From positions 434,001 to 498,000 of the forward strand of contig NZ_WJFD01000002.1 in the NCBI RefSeq assembly GCF_009647655.1: 64,000 nt of DNA. Reading direction: 5' to 3'. The DNA is from Chitinophaga sp. SYP-B3965 (lineage in GTDB: Bacteria > Bacteroidota > Bacteroidia > Chitinophagales > Chitinophagaceae). The notes under the pieces were generated by a model. It ran no database searches. It was not told the origin of the DNA and worked only from the letters and a program-made list of their open reading frames with translations. This document shows positions 17,063 through 25,729 of this stretch, piece by piece (position 1 is the stretch's first letter; every line of letters begins with the position of its first letter). The translations under genes were made by a program, and so were the position numbers.

Positions 17063-17323
17063 TTATTTGATCTCTTCAAAATCGATGTAATCCCCTTTAT
17101 CCCTTGGTTTGGAGGACACAGTTTCTGAAGGACGGGGAGGCGGAGGTGGCGGAGCTTGTTGCTGCTGCTGTTCGAATTGCTCACGCATATGCTGTTGCAT
17201 ATCCTTCACCTGACGGCGGACATGCTTGGTGGAATTATAAACCGGGATGATGAAATCAAAAACCAGTTTATAAAGTATCCAGCCTACGAATATATAGATA
17301 AGGTACTTTACTAACATAGTCAC
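17063..17323 (-). CDS. DUF4834-like small membrane protein
   Basis: 86 residues: one N-terminal membrane helix (KYLIYIFVGWILYKLVFDFIIP), a basic segment, then a Gln-rich and Pro-rich linker and an acidic end (GDYIDFEEIK). This layout is that of the Bacteroidetes DUF4834 family, of unknown function. The gene abuts the convergent HAD gene with no gap. Confidence 0.75.
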   Translation of the reverse strand: MTMLVKYLIYIFVGWILYKLVFDFIIPVYNSTKHVRRQVKDMQQHMREQFEQQQQQAPPPPPPRPSETVSSKPRDKGDYIDFEEIK

Positions 17324-17370
17324 ACAAAGATAACAGTATCTCCTATTCCTTGCCCCATTTTAGGGATTCT

Positions 17371-17724
17371 TTAACGAAGCCCGATCATGGCAGCAACATC
17401 CATGGAAGCCTGTTTGTTATACTCCCAGGTAAGTTTGCGATAGTTCATGGCATCAATAATGGTACCTACAAAGCAAAATCCACCGGTGAAAAGGTACAGC
17501 ACCCCCATCAGGATCTGGTCCATCAGGAAACGGTGAATGCCGGCTACGGCAACAAAACCCAGCAGGCAGGTGATCAATATCGTCTGGGGATCTTTGCGTC
17601 TTCCCTGGTAAATAACGAGGAATTTCTGACGTGTTTCCTCGTCGTATTTTTTGGTCAGTTCCTCCAGCCAGATAATTTCTTCATGGTCTATGCCGGGTAA
17701 CATGGCAAAATGGAAGTTGTTCAT
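17371..17724 (-). CDS. TM2-domain membrane protein
   Basis: 117 residues. The C-terminal half has the TM2 pattern: two membrane helices (TILITCLLGFVAVAGIHRF and GVLYLFTGGFCFVGTIIDAM) joined by a short GIHRF...D turn. The N-terminal half is charged (DHEEIIWLEELTKKYDEETRQKF). TM2 proteins are widespread and poorly understood. It is 7 bases upstream of... the same-strand DUF2752 gene precedes it, so the two form an operon. Confidence 0.8.
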   Translation of the reverse strand: MNNFHFAMLPGIDHEEIIWLEELTKKYDEETRQKFLVIYQGRRKDPQTILITCLLGFVAVAGIHRFLMDQILMGVLYLFTGGFCFVGTIIDAMNYRKLTWEYNKQASMDVAAMIGLR

Positions 17725-17731
17725 ATAGCGT

Positions 17732-18001
17732 TTATTTTACAGGCTTAAGTGGTATATGATAAAGTTTTATCAGTTGAATGATCCGCAAGACTAAGGCAAA
17801 CAACACAAGGCCTCCCAGTTTGTGACTTTCCCAGCTTTCCTGCCACTCTCCATGAAAAATATGACTGATGGAAGCACCCAGTCCACAACCCGGGCAACCG
17901 CTCAGGCCCACTAATTTAGCCAGGCAAAAATTGGGTAAATGCTCTCCGGGATGGATGATGGCCAGATAGATCAGGCCTGCCACCCACACCACCAGTTCCA
18001 T
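17732..18001 (-). CDS. DUF2752 small membrane protein
   Basis: 89 residues from ATG 18001 (MELVVWVAGLIYLAIIHP), which has the A-rich upstream sequence typical here; ATG 18028 is an alternative. It carries the DUF2752 signature CPGCGLG between two membrane helices, with another Cys in PNFCLAK. The Cys pair may bind metal or form a disulfide; function is unknown. In Bacteroidetes it is often next to TM2-domain genes, as here. Confidence 0.8.
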   Translation of the reverse strand: MELVVWVAGLIYLAIIHPGEHLPNFCLAKLVGLSGCPGCGLGASISHIFHGEWQESWESHKLGGLVLFALVLRIIQLIKLYHIPLKPVK

Positions 18002-18165
18002 GTTTATTTTGGGAAAATAACGCAACATCTCCTTACAAGATAGCGTAATCCTGTGGCATTTACAATTTCTATTAAGATTAAACAACATGTGTGTGGTTGC
18101 GGCTTTCCTGCGGCCCACACTGTATTATATTTAGAAGAAATACTTTTTGTAATGAAATAAAATGC

Positions 18166-18173
18166 TAATTTTG
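18166..18173 (+). promoter_or_regulatory. TAnnTTTG -7 box of the rimP-nusA-infB operon
   Basis: TAATTTTG, with a TTTG at 18146-18149 about 16 bases upstream. Transcription would start near 18178, giving a leader of about 50 bases. Confidence 0.5.
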
Positions 18174-18194
18174 TAGTGGAAAAATGATTCAATT

Positions 18195-18227
18195 GAAGGG
18201 GACGAAAAAGTCCCCTTCTTCTTTTTT
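18195..18227 (+). terminator. Terminator-like hairpin in the rimP leader (putative attenuator)
   Basis: A perfect 9-bp stem GAAGGGGAC/GTCCCCTTC with loop GAAAAA is followed by TTCTTTTTTG. It ends 2 bases before the rimP ATG and after the promoter, so any transcript of the operon must pass it. In B. subtilis and E. coli the nusA operon is autoregulated by termination or readthrough in its leader, so this is a likely NusA-controlled attenuator. Confidence 0.7.
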
Positions 18228-18229
18228 GT

Positions 18230-18694
18230 ATGGCAAACGAACAAGTGATAGTACCCATCCGGGAAATGCTGGAGTCGCTACTGGCGGACAAACCAGAGTA
18301 TTTTTTGGTGGATATTAAGATTAAACCTACCAACAATATAAAGGTCTTTGTAGATGCAGACAATGGTGCTTCCATTGATAAGCTGGTATCGCTGAACCGG
18401 CAATTATATCCTCTTTTGGAAGCCGCCGGCCTATTCCCGGCTGATGATTTTTCCCTGGAAGTTTCTTCTCCCGGTTTGGACGAACCATTAAAGTCCCCGC
18501 GCCAGTTCCAAAAGAACATTGGCCGCAAAGTGGAAGTAATGCTGCTGGACGGCACTGTGCTGGAAGGCAAACTGCTGAGTTTTAATGATACAGAACTCTT
18601 GCTGGAAGAAACGGTTGGTAAGAAGAAGGAAATCAAACAAACAAATATCAATTTATCCGAAATAAAGCACACAAAGGTGTGCATCGTGTTTTAA
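18230..18694 (+). CDS. rimP: Ribosome maturation factor RimP
   Basis: 154 residues with both RimP domains. The N-terminal domain (about 1-82) ends in the conserved FSLEVSSPGLDEPLKSPRQF. The C-terminal SH3-like barrel holds GRKVEVMLLDGTVLEGKLL. It assists 30S subunit assembly. First gene of rimP-nusA-infB, the conserved order across bacteria; nusA starts 14 bases after its stop. Confidence 0.95.
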   Translation: MANEQVIVPIREMLESLLADKPEYFLVDIKIKPTNNIKVFVDADNGASIDKLVSLNRQLYPLLEAAGLFPADDFSLEVSSPGLDEPLKSPRQFQKNIGRKVEVMLLDGTVLEGKLLSFNDTELLLEETVGKKKEIKQTNINLSEIKHTKVCIVF

Positions 18695-18708
18695 AAAATA
18701 ATAAGAAC

Positions 18709-19956
18709 ATGGCTAGTATTAACCTGATTGAGTCATTCACCGAGTTTAAGGAGGCGGAAAATATAGACCGCCCCACCCTAATGAAGGTGTTAGAGGATGT
18801 GTTTAAGACGCTGTTGCGTAAGAAATATGGCTCAGATGAGAACTTTGACGTGATTGTAAATACCGAAAAGGGTGACCTCGAGATCCTTCGCCGCCGTACC
18901 ATTGTAGAAGATGGGATGGTAGAAGATGACAATATGCATATCGAGTACTCCCAGGCTATTAAAGTAGAGCCGGATTACCAGGTAGGAGAAGATCTGTACG
19001 AAGAGGTAGAGATCATGGATTTCGGCCGTCGTGCTATCCTGGCTGCCAAACAAACGCTCACTGCGCGGATTGGTGACCTGAAAAAGAATATCCTTGTTAA
19101 AAAATACGCTGACCGGGTAGGTGAGATCGTGACAGGCGAGGTATACCAGGTATGGAAAAAGGAAGTTTTATTATTGGATGATGAAGGGAATGAACTAATA
19201 TTGCCTAAATCCGAGCAGATTCCAACAGATTATTTCAAAAAAGGCGAAAATGTGCGGGCGGTAGTGAAAAAAGTGGAAATGAAGAACAACTCTCCACTGA
19301 TCATCCTCTCCAGAACACATCCTTCCTTCCTGGCGAAACTTCTCGAAATTGAAGTACCAGAAATTTTCGACGGTCTCATTGTGATCAAAAAGATCGTAAG
19401 AGAACCAGGCGAAAGAGCCAAAGTGGCTGTGGAGTCTTATGACGACCGTATTGACCCCGTTGGTGCATGCGTAGGTATGAAAGGTAGCCGTATCCACGGT
19501 ATCGTTCGTGAACTGCGTAATGAGAACATCGACATTATCAACTATACCGCGAACATACAATTGCTAATCCAACGTGCGCTTACGCCTGCAAGGATCAGTC
19601 GTATGGACGTAGACAATGAAAGCAAGTATGCATCCGTTTATCTTAAACCAGACCAGGTATCACTGGCCATCGGTAAGAAAGGCGTGAATATAAAATTGGC
19701 CTGTGAATTGACAGGATTTGAGATAGATGTTTTCCGCGACGAAGAACAAGAGGTAACTGAGTTCGACATCGACTTGGGTGAATTCGCGGATGAGATCGAA
19801 GCTTGGGTGATTGATGAATTGAAACGCATAGGTTGCGACACTGCCCGCAGTGTACTGGATCTGACTCCGGAAGAACTTGTACGCCGTTCCGACCTCGAAG
19901 AGGAAACCGTACATGAAGTGAGGAGAATTTTGCAGGAAGAATTTGAAAAAGAATAA
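18709..19956 (+). CDS. nusA: Transcription termination/antitermination factor NusA
   Basis: 415 residues: N-terminal RNA-polymerase-binding domain (1-125), S1 domain (about 130-200, GEIVTGEVYQVWKKEV), KH1 (VGACVGMKGSRI) and KH2 (SLAIGKKGVNIKLA), then a C-terminal helix-hairpin-helix stretch (RIGCDTARSVLDLTPEELVRR). Longer than minimal NusA through the C-terminal HhH, shorter than E. coli NusA (495). Start ATG 18709 (MASINLIESF) preferred to the frame start at 18679, which overlaps rimP. Confidence 0.96.
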   Translation: MASINLIESFTEFKEAENIDRPTLMKVLEDVFKTLLRKKYGSDENFDVIVNTEKGDLEILRRRTIVEDGMVEDDNMHIEYSQAIKVEPDYQVGEDLYEEVEIMDFGRRAILAAKQTLTARIGDLKKNILVKKYADRVGEIVTGEVYQVWKKEVLLLDDEGNELILPKSEQIPTDYFKKGENVRAVVKKVEMKNNSPLIILSRTHPSFLAKLLEIEVPEIFDGLIVIKKIVREPGERAKVAVESYDDRIDPVGACVGMKGSRIHGIVRELRNENIDIINYTANIQLLIQRALTPARISRMDVDNESKYASVYLKPDQVSLAIGKKGVNIKLACELTGFEIDVFRDEEQEVTEFDIDLGEFADEIEAWVIDELKRIGCDTARSVLDLTPEELVRRSDLEEETVHEVRRILQEEFEKE

Positions 19957-19993
19957 GCCGGCCGCTACCCCTTCCCAGGTGGTAGGCTTTTTT
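19955..19993 (+). terminator. Weak hairpin between nusA and infB
   Basis: AAGC and CTACC can pair with GGTAG and GCTT around a 6-base bulge, followed by a short T run, starting inside the nusA stop codon. It may give partial termination within the operon. Confidence 0.35.
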
Positions 19994-20084
19994 GATTGCA
20001 GAGATAATTGAGTTATTTGTTAAAATGTTAAAAGAATTACTCCGCCGGCTGGTGGGGATTAAACGGGAAGGACGCGAATACGAT

Positions 20085-23000
20085 ATGCCTGAAGTAACAA
20101 ACAACACACCGCGATTGCTGGCTGCGGCCAAGGAATTCAATATTGGAAAGGAAACGCTTATCGATTTCCTGGCCAATAAGGGCTATGATATGGACGGATT
20201 CGGATCTCCTAACGCCCGTCTCACAGCCCAGATGTATAACTCCTTGCAGAATGAGTTCCAACAGGATAAGGCAAACAAGAAGAAAAGTGATCAGATAGCC
20301 TTACCCAAAGGAACCGTGCTGGATGCAGCCAAAAAGAAGGAGAAGGAAGAGGCAGAACTGGCTGCGAAGAAGAAGGAAAAAGAGGACGCGGATACCGCTG
20401 CAAAAAAGAAAGAAGAAGCCCCTGCCAAACCTGAGCCCCAACCGGAACCCGTAGCACCTCCAAAAGTGGTACCGCAACCGGAAGCAAAGGTGGAAAAACA
20501 GGAAGCGAAACCGGAACCAAAACCCGAACCGCAACCTGAACCAAAACCACAGCCCGTACAGGAAGTAAAACCGGAACCTAAACCGGAACCAATTCCTGAA
20601 CCGAAAGCTAAAGTTGAGGAAGCACCTGTTGCTAAAGCAGAAGAAGTAGTGAAATCTGAAGCCCCTAAGATCAATGGCCCCAAAATAATGGGTTCTATTG
20701 ATCTGGACGCGCTTAACAAGGATAACCGCACTGCCAAAAAACCTGCTGCCAAAAAGAAAGACGACGCTGAAACTGCTGACGATAAACCCACTCCCGCTCC
20801 GCAGGAAACTGCACCAGTAGCGGAAGTGAAAGAAACGCCTGCTCCTGAAGTGAAAGAAGTACCTCCCGTGAAAAAAGAGGTAAAAGAAGAAGTGAAAGAG
20901 GAACAACCGGAAGTGAAAGTGGAAAAACCTGCTGCGAAAGTAGAAGAGAAAACCACTGAAGCTACACCGCCACCTCCTCCACCTGTGAAAGTGATAAAGA
21001 AGGAAGAAAGAACGGAAAGGCCGGCTGCCAAAGTGGAAACTCCACAAGCACCCGTTCCTAATGAACCAACAGACGAATCAGGAGAAGACAACAGCAAAGC
21101 AGTGATCGAAAACATCCAGGCCAACAAGCTCACTGGCCCCAAGGTAATCGGAAAGATTGACTTGCCAGTGCAACAAGATCGCCGGGATAATAACAAAGGG
21201 TTTAACAACTCTAAAGACGAAAAACGCAAGCGCAAGCGCATTGTTATAGAAAAGAAACCTGAACCCATCAAACCAGGTGAATTCGCTAAAGAAGGCGGAG
21301 CACCAGGTGGCGGACATCCAGGTGGTAATCGCGAAAATCGCGGCCCCGGAGGTCCTGGTGGACATCCAGGTGGCGGACATCGTGGCCCAGGCGGTCCAGG
21401 TGGAAATCGCGGACCAGGTGGTGGCCATCAAGGTGGTAACCGTGGCCCAGGTGGCGGAGGTGGACAACATGGAGGTCATGGTGGAAACCGTGGTCCAGGT
21501 GGCGGCGCTCCAGGTGCCAATCGTCCACCAAGTGCTCCAGGTACTGGTAACAGCCGTCCATTACAAGCTCGTCAACCCCGTCCTGGACAAGGAGGCGGTT
21601 ACGGACAAGGCGCATCACGCAGACCGGAAGACAAGGATAAAGAAATCGACAAAAACGAGATCCAGAATAAGATCAAGGAAACAATGGCCAAACTGGGTGG
21701 TAACTCCCGTGGTCGTTCTACCAAATCTAAACGCCGTCACGACAAACGCCAGGAAATGGCCAGTCGCCGTGAAAGCACTGCCAACGGAGAAGGCGCTAAA
21801 TTACAGGTAACGGAATTCGTGTCTGTAAGTGAGCTGGCCAACCTAATGGATGTGAGCTTTGCGGAAGTGATCTCTAAATGTATGGGCCTCGGTATCATGG
21901 TATCTATTAACCAACGCCTTGATGCGGAAGTTATAGAACTGGTAGCCGGTGAGTTCGGATATGAAGTAGAATTTATTGGAATTGAAGATGCAACGGACGA
22001 CGATGATGAAGAAGTAGAAGATGATCCGGCTGATCTGGTTCCCCGCGCACCAATTGTTACCATCATGGGTCACGTTGACCATGGTAAAACATCCCTCTTG
22101 GATTACATCCGCAGTGCGAATGTGGTAGCAGGTGAAGCAGGTGGTATCACCCAACACATCGGTGCTTACCAGGTAACTACTGCCAGCGGCAAAAAAGTAA
22201 CTTTCCTCGATACCCCCGGTCACGAAGCGTTTACCGCGATGCGTGCACGTGGTGCCAAAGTAGCGGATATTGCAGTAATTGTAGTAGCTGCGGACGATGC
22301 CATCATGCCTCAGACAAAAGAAGCCATCTCCCACTCACAGGCAGCTGGTCTTCCGATGGTTTTTGCGATCAACAAGATCGATAAAGATGGCGCCAATCCG
22401 GAGAAGATCAAAGAACAACTGGCCGGCATGAACCTCCTCGTAGAAGACTGGGGTGGTAAATACCAAAGTCAGGAGATCTCTGCGAAAAGTGGTTTGAACA
22501 TCGACGTTTTATTAGAAAAGATACTGCTTGAAGCAGAATTGCTGGAATTGAAAGCCAACCCTGACCGTGAAGGTACAGGTACGGTGATCGAGGCAACCCT
22601 GGATAAAGGTCGCGGTTATGTAACAACCGTACTGGTTTCCAGCGGAACCCTTAAACTGGGAGACACCATCGTTTCCGGTGCACACTCCGGTAAGATCAAA
22701 GCCATGTATAATGAACGCGGACAGCGGGTTGAAAAAGCCGGTCCTTCCGCTCCTGTACAGTTGCTTGGTTTGAACGGAGCATCACAGGCCGGTGAGAAGT
22801 TCAAGGTATATGAAGATGAATCTGAAGCCAAGGAAGTTGCCAACCGCAGAGCACAACTCGTGCGGGAACAAGGTATCCGGACTAAGAAACACATTACCCT
22901 GGATGAAATCGGACGCCGTCTTGCACTGGGTAACTTTAAACAACTGAACCTGATCCTGAAAGGTGACGTGGATGGTTCCGTGGAAGCATTGAGCGATTCC

Positions 23001-23546
23001 TTACAGAAACTTTCTACCGAAGAGATCGTGGTGAGCGTAGTGCTGAAGGGCGTAGGTCAGATCACAGAATCAGACGTATTGCTCGCTACTGCATCAGATG
23101 CACTGATCATCGGTTTCCAGGTTCGTCCATCTATGAATGCGGCGAAACTGGCAGAGAAAGAAAATATCGAGATCCGCACTTACTCCATCATCTACGATGC
23201 GATCGACGAGCTGAAGAGCGCCATGGAAGGTATGCTTGAGCCGAAGATCGAGAAGAAAGTGGTGTGCAACGTGGAGATCCGCGAAACTTACAAGTTCGAC
23301 AAGGTGACCATCGCTGGTTGTTATGTGCTGGATGGTAAGCTGAACAGGAACACCCGCATCAACATCGTTCGCGATGGTATTGTGGTACACACGGGTGAAC
23401 TCCAGTCCCTCAAACGTTATAAAGATGATGTGAAAGAAGTGGTATCCGGTATGGAGTGCGGCTTGAGCATCAAGAATTATGCGGATCTGAAGGTGGGAGA
23501 CATCGTGGAAGGTTTCGAAGAAGTAGAAGTAAAAAGAACACTCTAA
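20085..23546 (+). CDS. infB: Translation initiation factor IF-2
   Basis: 1153 residues. There is a short N-terminal IF2_N-like domain ([20 protein letters not shown]), then a very long Pro/Glu/Lys-rich linker (about 60-400) and a Gly/His/Arg-rich block (about 403-510, GGHPGG and RGPGG repeats). A second IF2_N domain follows, then the G domain with [15 protein letters not shown] near 660, DTPGHEAF and NKID, and beta-barrel domains to the end. It places fMet-tRNA on the 30S subunit. Start ATG 20085 (MPEVTNNTP) replaces the frame start at 19992, which lies in the intergenic hairpin. Confidence 0.96.
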   Translation: MPEVTNNTPRLLAAAKEFNIGKETLIDFLANKGYDMDGFGSPNARLTAQMYNSLQNEFQQDKANKKKSDQIALPKGTVLDAAKKKEKEEAELAAKKKEKEDADTAAKKKEEAPAKPEPQPEPVAPPKVVPQPEAKVEKQEAKPEPKPEPQPEPKPQPVQEVKPEPKPEPIPEPKAKVEEAPVAKAEEVVKSEAPKINGPKIMGSIDLDALNKDNRTAKKPAAKKKDDAETADDKPTPAPQETAPVAEVKETPAPEVKEVPPVKKEVKEEVKEEQPEVKVEKPAAKVEEKTTEATPPPPPPVKVIKKEERTERPAAKVETPQAPVPNEPTDESGEDNSKAVIENIQANKLTGPKVIGKIDLPVQQDRRDNNKGFNNSKDEKRKRKRIVIEKKPEPIKPGEFAKEGGAPGGGHPGGNRENRGPGGPGGHPGGGHRGPGGPGGNRGPGGGHQGGNRGPGGGGGQHGGHGGNRGPGGGAPGANRPPSAPGTGNSRPLQARQPRPGQGGGYGQGASRRPEDKDKEIDKNEIQNKIKETMAKLGGNSRGRSTKSKRRHDKRQEMASRRESTANGEGAKLQVTEFVSVSELANLMDVSFAEVISKCMGLGIMVSINQRLDAEVIELVAGEFGYEVEFIGIEDATDDDDEEVEDDPADLVPRAPIVTIMGHVDHGKTSLLDYIRSANVVAGEAGGITQHIGAYQVTTASGKKVTFLDTPGHEAFTAMRARGAKVADIAVIVVAADDAIMPQTKEAISHSQAAGLPMVFAINKIDKDGANPEKIKEQLAGMNLLVEDWGGKYQSQEISAKSGLNIDVLLEKILLEAELLELKANPDREGTGTVIEATLDKGRGYVTTVLVSSGTLKLGDTIVSGAHSGKIKAMYNERGQRVEKAGPSAPVQLLGLNGASQAGEKFKVYEDESEAKEVANRRAQLVREQGIRTKKHITLDEIGRRLALGNFKQLNLILKGDVDGSVEALSDSLQKLSTEEIVVSVVLKGVGQITESDVLLATASDALIIGFQVRPSMNAAKLAEKENIEIRTYSIIYDAIDELKSAMEGMLEPKIEKKVVCNVEIRETYKFDKVTIAGCYVLDGKLNRNTRINIVRDGIVVHTGELQSLKRYKDDVKEVVSGMECGLSIKNYADLKVGDIVEGFEEVEVKRTL

Positions 23547-23603
23547 AATCGTTGAAGGGCGGGCCTCAAACCCGCTCCAAAACCGAAATTTTTGTTAAAT
23601 AGG

Positions 23604-23631
23604 TTAGCCGTCTTTGTACGGCTAATTTTTT
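23604..23631 (+). terminator. Intrinsic terminator of rimP-nusA-infB
   Basis: TTAGCCGT/ACGGCTAA perfect 8-bp stem with a 6-base loop, followed by six T residues. Confidence 0.9.
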
Positions 23632-23665
23632 ATTGGTTATTTTGGTGTTACAGTAACGTTACTAC

Positions 23666-25054
23666 ATGAAAAAAATTCTCGTATCCTCCTTAGGCGCTAT
23701 GTTACTCTTCCAGGTAGCGGTAGCACAGGGACAGAAAATGGTAGCTGACAAGATCGTTGCCAAAGTGGGGGAAAAGATCGTCCTTAAATCGGACATCGAA
23801 TCTGCACTCGTAGATATGCAACAGCAGGCGCTGGAAGGGCAACCGTTGCCTCCAAACGCTACCTGCTCCGCTATTGAACAGATCATCGCACAAAAAATAC
23901 TTGTTTTACAAGCTGAACGGGATAGTTTGCCGATCAGTGAAGCTGACGTAGATGGCCGTATCGAAAGCCAGATCCGTTGGGCTGAACAACGTTACGGAAG
24001 TCGTGAGAAAATGACGGAAGTAACGGGGTACACTATTTACCAGCTGCGGGAGCGTTTCCGTGATGCCATCAAGGAAAGTATGCTTGCAAAAGCAATGCGG
24101 GATAAGGTGGTGAATGCGGTGAAAGTGACGCCCACAGAAGTAAAGAGCAGCTTTGAAAAGATCCCTGCGGACAGTCTTCCTTTCTATGAATCAGAACTGG
24201 AGATCGGGCAGCTGATCATTCTGCCGAAAGCCAGCCGTGAAATGGATAAATATGCAGTGGACCGTTTGCTGGAATTCAAAAGCAAAGTAGAAAAGAAAGA
24301 AGGTGAATTTGGTACTTACGCCAGCCTGTACTCTGAGGACCCCGGGGTTAAAGAGAACGGTGGTACTTATACCCTGAACAGGAACGATAAGAACTGGGAT
24401 CCAGACTTTCTGGCTGCTTCTTTCCGTTTGAAGGAAGGTGAAATGTCTTCTCCTGTTAAATCTCAGTTCGGTTACCATTTGATCAAGATGAATAAACGTG
24501 CGGGTGATAACGTGGTTGTGCAGCACATCCTTATCAAACCTAATATTGTAACGGCGGATATTACTGCTGCTATGAATAAACTGGATACTGTAAGGGCTAA
24601 TATCATGTCCGGCAAAATGACCTTTGGGGAAGCTGTTGTAAAATACAGTGATGAACCAATGGCTAAGTTTAACGGTGGTATGTTGCAGAACCCGCAAACC
24701 GGTAGCAGCTACATTACAGTTGATCAGCTGAATGATCCTTCTACAAAAGATATCGTGATGATGCTGGATTCTCTGAAACCAGGTGGTGTAAGCAAACCGA
24801 TGTTGTTTGATGATGAGCAGGGCAGGAAAGGTATCCGCCTGGTGTATCTGAAAACACGTACACAGCCGCATAGAGAGAATCTGAAAGATGATTACTCCCG
24901 GATTCAGCAACGTGTTTTACAAGAAAAACAAGTGGTTGTTCTGAACAAGTGGTTGATGGATAAGATCCCTACTTTCTATGTTCACGTGGAGCCTGAATAT
25001 ACTCAGTGCGCCAATGTTTCGAAATGGACGGCAGGAGTGGTTGCACAGAAGTAG
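23666..25054 (+). CDS. surA: Periplasmic chaperone/peptidyl-prolyl isomerase SurA
   Basis: 462 residues with a signal peptide (LLFQVAVAQG), an N-terminal SurA domain (about 25-170: VADKIVAKVGEKIVLKSDIE) and two parvulin domains (about 175-275, 282-395; GFHL-type segments SQFGYHLIKM, VVQHILIK). It escorts outer-membrane proteins through the periplasm. A single Cys in ATCSAIEQII and one near the C-terminus are noted. It has its own terminator. Confidence 0.93.
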   Translation: MKKILVSSLGAMLLFQVAVAQGQKMVADKIVAKVGEKIVLKSDIESALVDMQQQALEGQPLPPNATCSAIEQIIAQKILVLQAERDSLPISEADVDGRIESQIRWAEQRYGSREKMTEVTGYTIYQLRERFRDAIKESMLAKAMRDKVVNAVKVTPTEVKSSFEKIPADSLPFYESELEIGQLIILPKASREMDKYAVDRLLEFKSKVEKKEGEFGTYASLYSEDPGVKENGGTYTLNRNDKNWDPDFLAASFRLKEGEMSSPVKSQFGYHLIKMNKRAGDNVVVQHILIKPNIVTADITAAMNKLDTVRANIMSGKMTFGEAVVKYSDEPMAKFNGGMLQNPQTGSSYITVDQLNDPSTKDIVMMLDSLKPGGVSKPMLFDDEQGRKGIRLVYLKTRTQPHRENLKDDYSRIQQRVLQEKQVVVLNKWLMDKIPTFYVHVEPEYTQCANVSKWTAGVVAQK

Positions 25055-25078
25055 CTTTTTCTTTGTTTAAAATATTAC

Positions 25079-25116
25079 ATCCCGGATCTGGTTTACAGGT
25101 CCGGGATTTTTGTTTG
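25079..25116 (+). terminator. Intrinsic terminator of surA
   Basis: ATCCCGGATCTG/CAGGTCCGGGAT 12-bp stem (one G-U pair) with loop GTTTA, followed by TTTTTGTTT. Confidence 0.9.
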
Positions 25117-25680
25117 GTACGGGCTGGGCTAAAGCCAGCGGTGGTTTTTTTATTTTTTAGGAGGAGGTGTTTTTATTGGAGAGGGTCTTGGGTTTTCTGG
25201 GTGGTTTGGGCTAAAGCCAGCGTTGTTTTTTTATTTTTGGGAGAGGGCGTTTTGTTAGGAGATTCATCTCATGCTTGCGAGGTGGTTTGGGCTAAAGCCA
25301 AACCGGGTATTTGTTGTTTTTTGAGAGGGATCCTCCGTTTGTTTTTAGAAAGTAATTGTTTCAATAAAGATCTCCCCAGATAAAAAAACTTCCCCAGATG
25401 GTTTTGGCTTTAGCCAAAACCGGGTTTGCTTTTTAGAAGAAGGGATGTGTTTCATTAAAGGTAATCCCGGGTTTGTCGGATGGTTTAGCTTTCGCGAAAT
25501 CGGGGTTCATTAAAAACAAACTCCCTATTTGTTCTTTTGAAAATTATCCGCCTATTACTAAAGAGAAATCCAAAAAATCCGGTTGTTTTTAGACGTAAGT
25601 GTATACTGCTAAAATAAAAAACCCCTTAACTCAAGCCCGCGGATGTTCTTAGGGAGAAGTGTTAGGGCTTTGCTAAAGCC
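25117..25680. repeat. Cluster of degenerate GGCTAAAGCC hairpin repeats
   Basis: This gene-free stretch contains at least six related elements centred on GGCTAAAGCC or its reverse complement: 25126-25140, 25208-25222, 25283-25305, 25400-25421 (a perfect 10-bp inverted repeat GGTTTTGGCT/AGCCAAAACC), a decayed copy near 25480-25505, and 25665-25680. Spacing is irregular (about 60-180 bases), and T-rich and GGAGAGGG-like text recurs between copies. It resembles a family of dispersed intergenic palindromes rather than a coding remnant. Confidence 0.65.
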
Positions 25681-25703
25681 AAGGAGGTTTGATAATTTAA
25701 GCG

Positions 25704-25711
25704 TAACTTTG
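25704..25711 (+). promoter_or_regulatory. TAnnTTTG -7 box of the purF-like gene
   Basis: TAACTTTG, 18 bases before ATG 25730. No well-spaced -33 element seen. Confidence 0.5.
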
Positions 25712-25729
25712 CGACTTCAATTTTACAGC

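Noticed and set aside
18004..18684. Antisense open frame of 226 codons opposite rimP
   Set aside because: It covers the rimP promoter, attenuator and coding region. Its composition is Ser-rich noise.
20291..21271. Long antisense open frame (326 codons) opposite infB
   Set aside because: It mirrors the Lys/Glu/Pro-rich linker of IF-2, giving a Ser/Phe-rich nonsense protein. The forward frame is a clear IF-2.
21277..21810. Forward open frame of 177 codons inside infB
   Set aside because: It is a shifted reading of the Gly/His repeats and has no family resemblance.
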